Source: CAWEFA01 sp963851385
GTDB lineage: Bacteria > Bacteroidota > Bacteroidia > Bacteroidales > DTGW01
Assembly: GCA_963851385.1 (NCBI GenBank)
Contig: CAWKPE010000009.1
Coordinates: 1 to 8,050 of the forward strand
Direction: 5' to 3'
Length of the DNA stretch: 8,050 nt
A model generated the notes under the pieces. That model did no database searches and was not told the origin of the DNA. It saw nothing but the letters and a program-made list of their open reading frames with translations. The position numbers and the translations under genes were made by a program. Positions 6,049 to 8,050 of the stretch are shown piece after piece. Every line of letters starts with the position of its first letter. The first letter of the stretch is position 1.

Positions 6049-7278
6049 ATGTTTCTAAACTCTTATAAATTTCCGTTTTTTGTAACACGAAGATATCTGA
6101 AAGCCAAAAAATCTCATTCTGCTATTAATATTATTTCATTAATATCTTTATTCGGTGTAGCGGTAGGAACAATGGCTCTTGTTGTAGTTTTGTCTGTTTT
6201 TAATGGATTTGACGATCTTATTAAATCACTTTTCAATTCTTTTGATCCGGATATCAAAATATCAATAATTGAAGGGAAATCATTTGTTCCTGATTCTGTA
6301 AAATATGTTCAAATTAAAGCAATACCTTCAATTGCTGAGATTGCTGAAGTTGTTGAGGAAAATGCATTGATTCAATATGGAGAGAAGCAATATATAGCAA
6401 CAATTAAAGGAGTTACTAATAATTTTGACATTGTATCAGGCATAGATAAAAAAATTTCTGAGGGTAAATTTTTGCTTAACAATGGGAAAGTTCCTTATGC
6501 TGTAATCGGACAAGGTGTAGCATATTATCTTTCCGTTGGACTCAATCAAGAAAATCCACTTTTAATTTATGTTCCTCGTAAAACTGCCGAAGTGTCCTAT
6601 ATTCCTGAAGAGGCATTCAATAAAAAGTCCATTATGCCTTCGGGGATTTTTTCCATTGAACAGGATTTTGATGCAAAATATGTACTTGTTCCTATTAGTT
6701 TTGCCAGGGATATTCTTGAATACAACAATGAAGTTACAGCTCTTGAAATTAAAGTAAAATCAGGTGAGGATATAGAAAAAACTCAAAAGAAAATTCATAA
6801 AATCTTAGGTTCACAATTTTCAGTAAAAAATCGCTATCAGCAGCAGGAAATATTTTATAAAATAATGACCAGCGAGAAATGGGCAATATTTTTCATTTTG
6901 ACATTTATATTAATAGTAGCTTCATTGAATATTATAGGCTCTCTGACTATGTTAATTTTAGATAAGAAAAAAGACATTAGTACTTTAAATCATCTGGGGG
7001 CAGATTGGAAATCAATACGTAAAATATTTTTATTAAATGGATGGATAAACTCGCTAATTGGTGCATTCACGGGAATAATATTGGGAATAATAATCTGCTG
7101 GATACAAACCCGATATGGTATTGTAAAACTTCAAGGCAGTGGAACTTTTGTAATTGATGTATATCCGGTAAAAATATTAATAAATGATATTATATTGGTT
7201 CTGATTACAGTATCATTTATAGGATTTATTACTTCCTGGATTCCTGTTAGGGTTATTTCGAAAAGATATTTTGAATAG
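6049..7278 (+). CDS. ABC transporter permease, LolC/LolE (lipoprotein-releasing) family
   Basis: This 409-aa inner-membrane permease has the MacB/FtsX architecture. A short cytoplasmic N-terminus (FVTRRYLKAKKS) precedes TM1 (about 25-50, 'INIISLISLFGVAVGTMALVVVLSVFNGF'). A large periplasmic domain (about 54-275) follows, then TM2 (278-303), TM3 (326-352) and TM4 (about 379-400). The cytoplasmic loop after TM2, DKKKDISTLNHLGADWKSIRKIF, is the conserved coupling region that contacts the ATPase. In E. coli, LolCDE extracts mature lipoproteins from the inner membrane for transfer to LolA. In Bacteroidota one LolC/E-type permease often serves instead of two, probably as a homodimer (family knowledge, not shown here). 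No LolD-type ATPase gene is in the window, so the partner must be encoded elsewhere. The start ATG is preceded by an A-rich leader. It ends 8 nt from the convergent nuoN stop. Other MacB/FtsX-type exporters are possible but the length and TM1 pattern favour LolC/E. Confidence 0.9.
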   Translation: MFLNSYKFPFFVTRRYLKAKKSHSAINIISLISLFGVAVGTMALVVVLSVFNGFDDLIKSLFNSFDPDIKISIIEGKSFVPDSVKYVQIKAIPSIAEIAEVVEENALIQYGEKQYIATIKGVTNNFDIVSGIDKKISEGKFLLNNGKVPYAVIGQGVAYYLSVGLNQENPLLIYVPRKTAEVSYIPEEAFNKKSIMPSGIFSIEQDFDAKYVLVPISFARDILEYNNEVTALEIKVKSGEDIEKTQKKIHKILGSQFSVKNRYQQQEIFYKIMTSEKWAIFFILTFILIVASLNIIGSLTMLILDKKKDISTLNHLGADWKSIRKIFLLNGWINSLIGAFTGIILGIIICWIQTRYGIVKLQGSGTFVIDVYPVKILINDIILVLITVSFIGFITSWIPVRVISKRYFE

Positions 7279-7286
7279 GATCAAAA

Positions 7287-8050
7287 TTATTTATAAATAA
7301 AATATATTATTTTAAGTAATCCGTTAGGAGCAATACCAATCCAAATTATTATCATTAATGAAATTGACAATACAATACTGCTTCCGACTGGTACTAAAAC
7401 GGTTTCTTTGTTTTGAATTTCTGGTATAGGTTTAAATATTATAAAAACCACTTTCAAATAATAATACAAGCCGATTCCACTATTTATAATTAATATCCAC
7501 AAAAGCAGCCATTGAGAGTTGGCAACACCGATAAGCAATATGTAAAATTTTGACATAAATCCAGCAGTCAAGGGCATGCCTGCTAACGAAAAAAACATAG
7601 TTACAAGAACTATTGCCAGCCATTTATTCTTAAAATATAGTCCTTTAAAATCATCAATATTGTCAATTTCTTTTCCTTCTTTAGAAAGTATTGTCATTAC
7701 TGAAAAAGCTCCAATAGTTGTAATAAAATAAGCAGCAAGGTAAAAGATAGCCGAACGAATACCAATAGTTCCACCTATTACAATAGGAAATAAAAGATAA
7801 CCTAAATGAGCAATAGATGAACATGCCAATAATCGTTTTAAACTATTTTGTCGTAAGGCTAGTAAATTCCCGGTAAACATTGAAAAAGCTGAAATAATAG
7901 TCAATACTATTACTAATGCTTTTCCTGATTGAAGATTTATATTTGCAAATAAGTATATTAATAAGGCAAAAGCTCCACCTTTAGAAAAAGAAGCCAGAAA
8001 TGCAGTTACAGGTAATGGAGCTCCCTGGTAAACATCAGGAGTCCACATAT
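7287..8050 (-). CDS. nuoN: NADH-quinone oxidoreductase subunit N, C-terminal part (cut by window edge)
   Basis: Only the last 253 or so residues are present and the 5' half lies beyond the right edge. The ATG at 8048 is an internal Met, not a start: it belongs to the family motif HMWTPDVYxGAP, and the two bases left at the edge fit the CAT of that His. NuoN is a membrane-arm, antiporter-like subunit of complex I that takes part in proton pumping. Visible hallmarks, numbered from that Met, are FLASFSKGGAF with the TM8 lysine (K23), LKRLLACSSIAHLGYL (70-85), and FSLAGMPLTAGFMSKFY (153-169) with the TM12 lysine (K167). Further hydrophobic helices run to the C-terminus. The frame is open throughout and shows no damage. 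NuoN is usually last in the nuo operon, after nuoM, so the rest of complex I probably lies to the right. It converges on the LolE-like permease. Confidence 0.95.
   Translation of the reverse strand, partial: MWTPDVYQGAPLPVTAFLASFSKGGAFALLIYLFANINLQSGKALVIVLTIISAFSMFTGNLLALRQNSLKRLLACSSIAHLGYLLFPIVIGGTIGIRSAIFYLAAYFITTIGAFSVMTILSKEGKEIDNIDDFKGLYFKNKWLAIVLVTMFFSLAGMPLTAGFMSKFYILLIGVANSQWLLLWILIINSGIGLYYYLKVVFIIFKPIPEIQNKETVLVPVGSSIVLSISLMIIIWIGIAPNGLLKIIYFIYK

Noticed and set aside
6569..6757. 62-aa open frame on the + strand inside the LolE-like permease gene
   Set aside because: It lies wholly within a well-supported gene in another frame, has no recognisable motif and no start context of its own.
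7288..7299. 12-bp palindrome TATTTATAAATA at the 3' end of nuoN as a terminator
   Set aside because: It is all A/T with no loop and lies partly in coding sequence; such palindromes are frequent by chance in this DNA.
8046..8048. ATG as a true start of a 253-aa protein
   Set aside because: It is the Met of the internal NuoN motif HMWTPDVYxGAP; the protein is only half the usual length, so the gene continues past the edge.

Overview
The window reads as ordinary chromosome of a Bacteroidota bacterium, possibly an environmental Bacteroidales-type lineage; the finer placement is a guess. The evidence is low GC, AT-rich spacers without clear Shine-Dalgarno sequences, Bacteroidota-type promoter -7 boxes (TAnnTTTG), a lipoprotein of the 'GTISGGPKD' Ig-like family common in that phylum, and an rbfA gene followed by a LolC/LolE-type permease.

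Layout. Positions 1-168 hold no gene but contain one perfect 11-bp hairpin. A leftward gene (733 down to 251 as read) encodes a protein resembling the DUF2378/V4R-like families. Its conserved C-terminus continues out of frame to 169, so it carries an apparent 1-nt frameshift. A promoter region (734-911) separates it from a rightward pair: a 603-aa Ig-like lipoprotein and, 5 nt later, a CzcD-type zinc/cobalt/cadmium exporter. The exporter's stop codon overlaps the stop of the convergent trpS gene (tryptophanyl-tRNA synthetase). Between trpS and rbfA lies a 159-bp divergent region with good -7 boxes in both directions. A rightward group follows: rbfA (30S maturation factor), a class I SAM-dependent methyltransferase with a hydrophobic C-terminus, and a LolC/LolE-type ABC permease. 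I see no internal promoter or terminator, so these three are probably one operon. The window ends in the 3' half of a leftward nuoN (complex I subunit N), cut by the window edge and converging on the permease gene with an 8-bp gap.

The genes cover ribosome assembly, tRNA charging, lipoprotein trafficking, metal efflux and respiration. They do not form one recognisable pathway, and I see no mobile element, CRISPR array, tRNA or rRNA. I found no convincing new multi-gene system. The observation most worth checking is the frameshift near 279-281: removing one G restores a family-like C-terminus and lengthens the protein from 160 to 187 aa.
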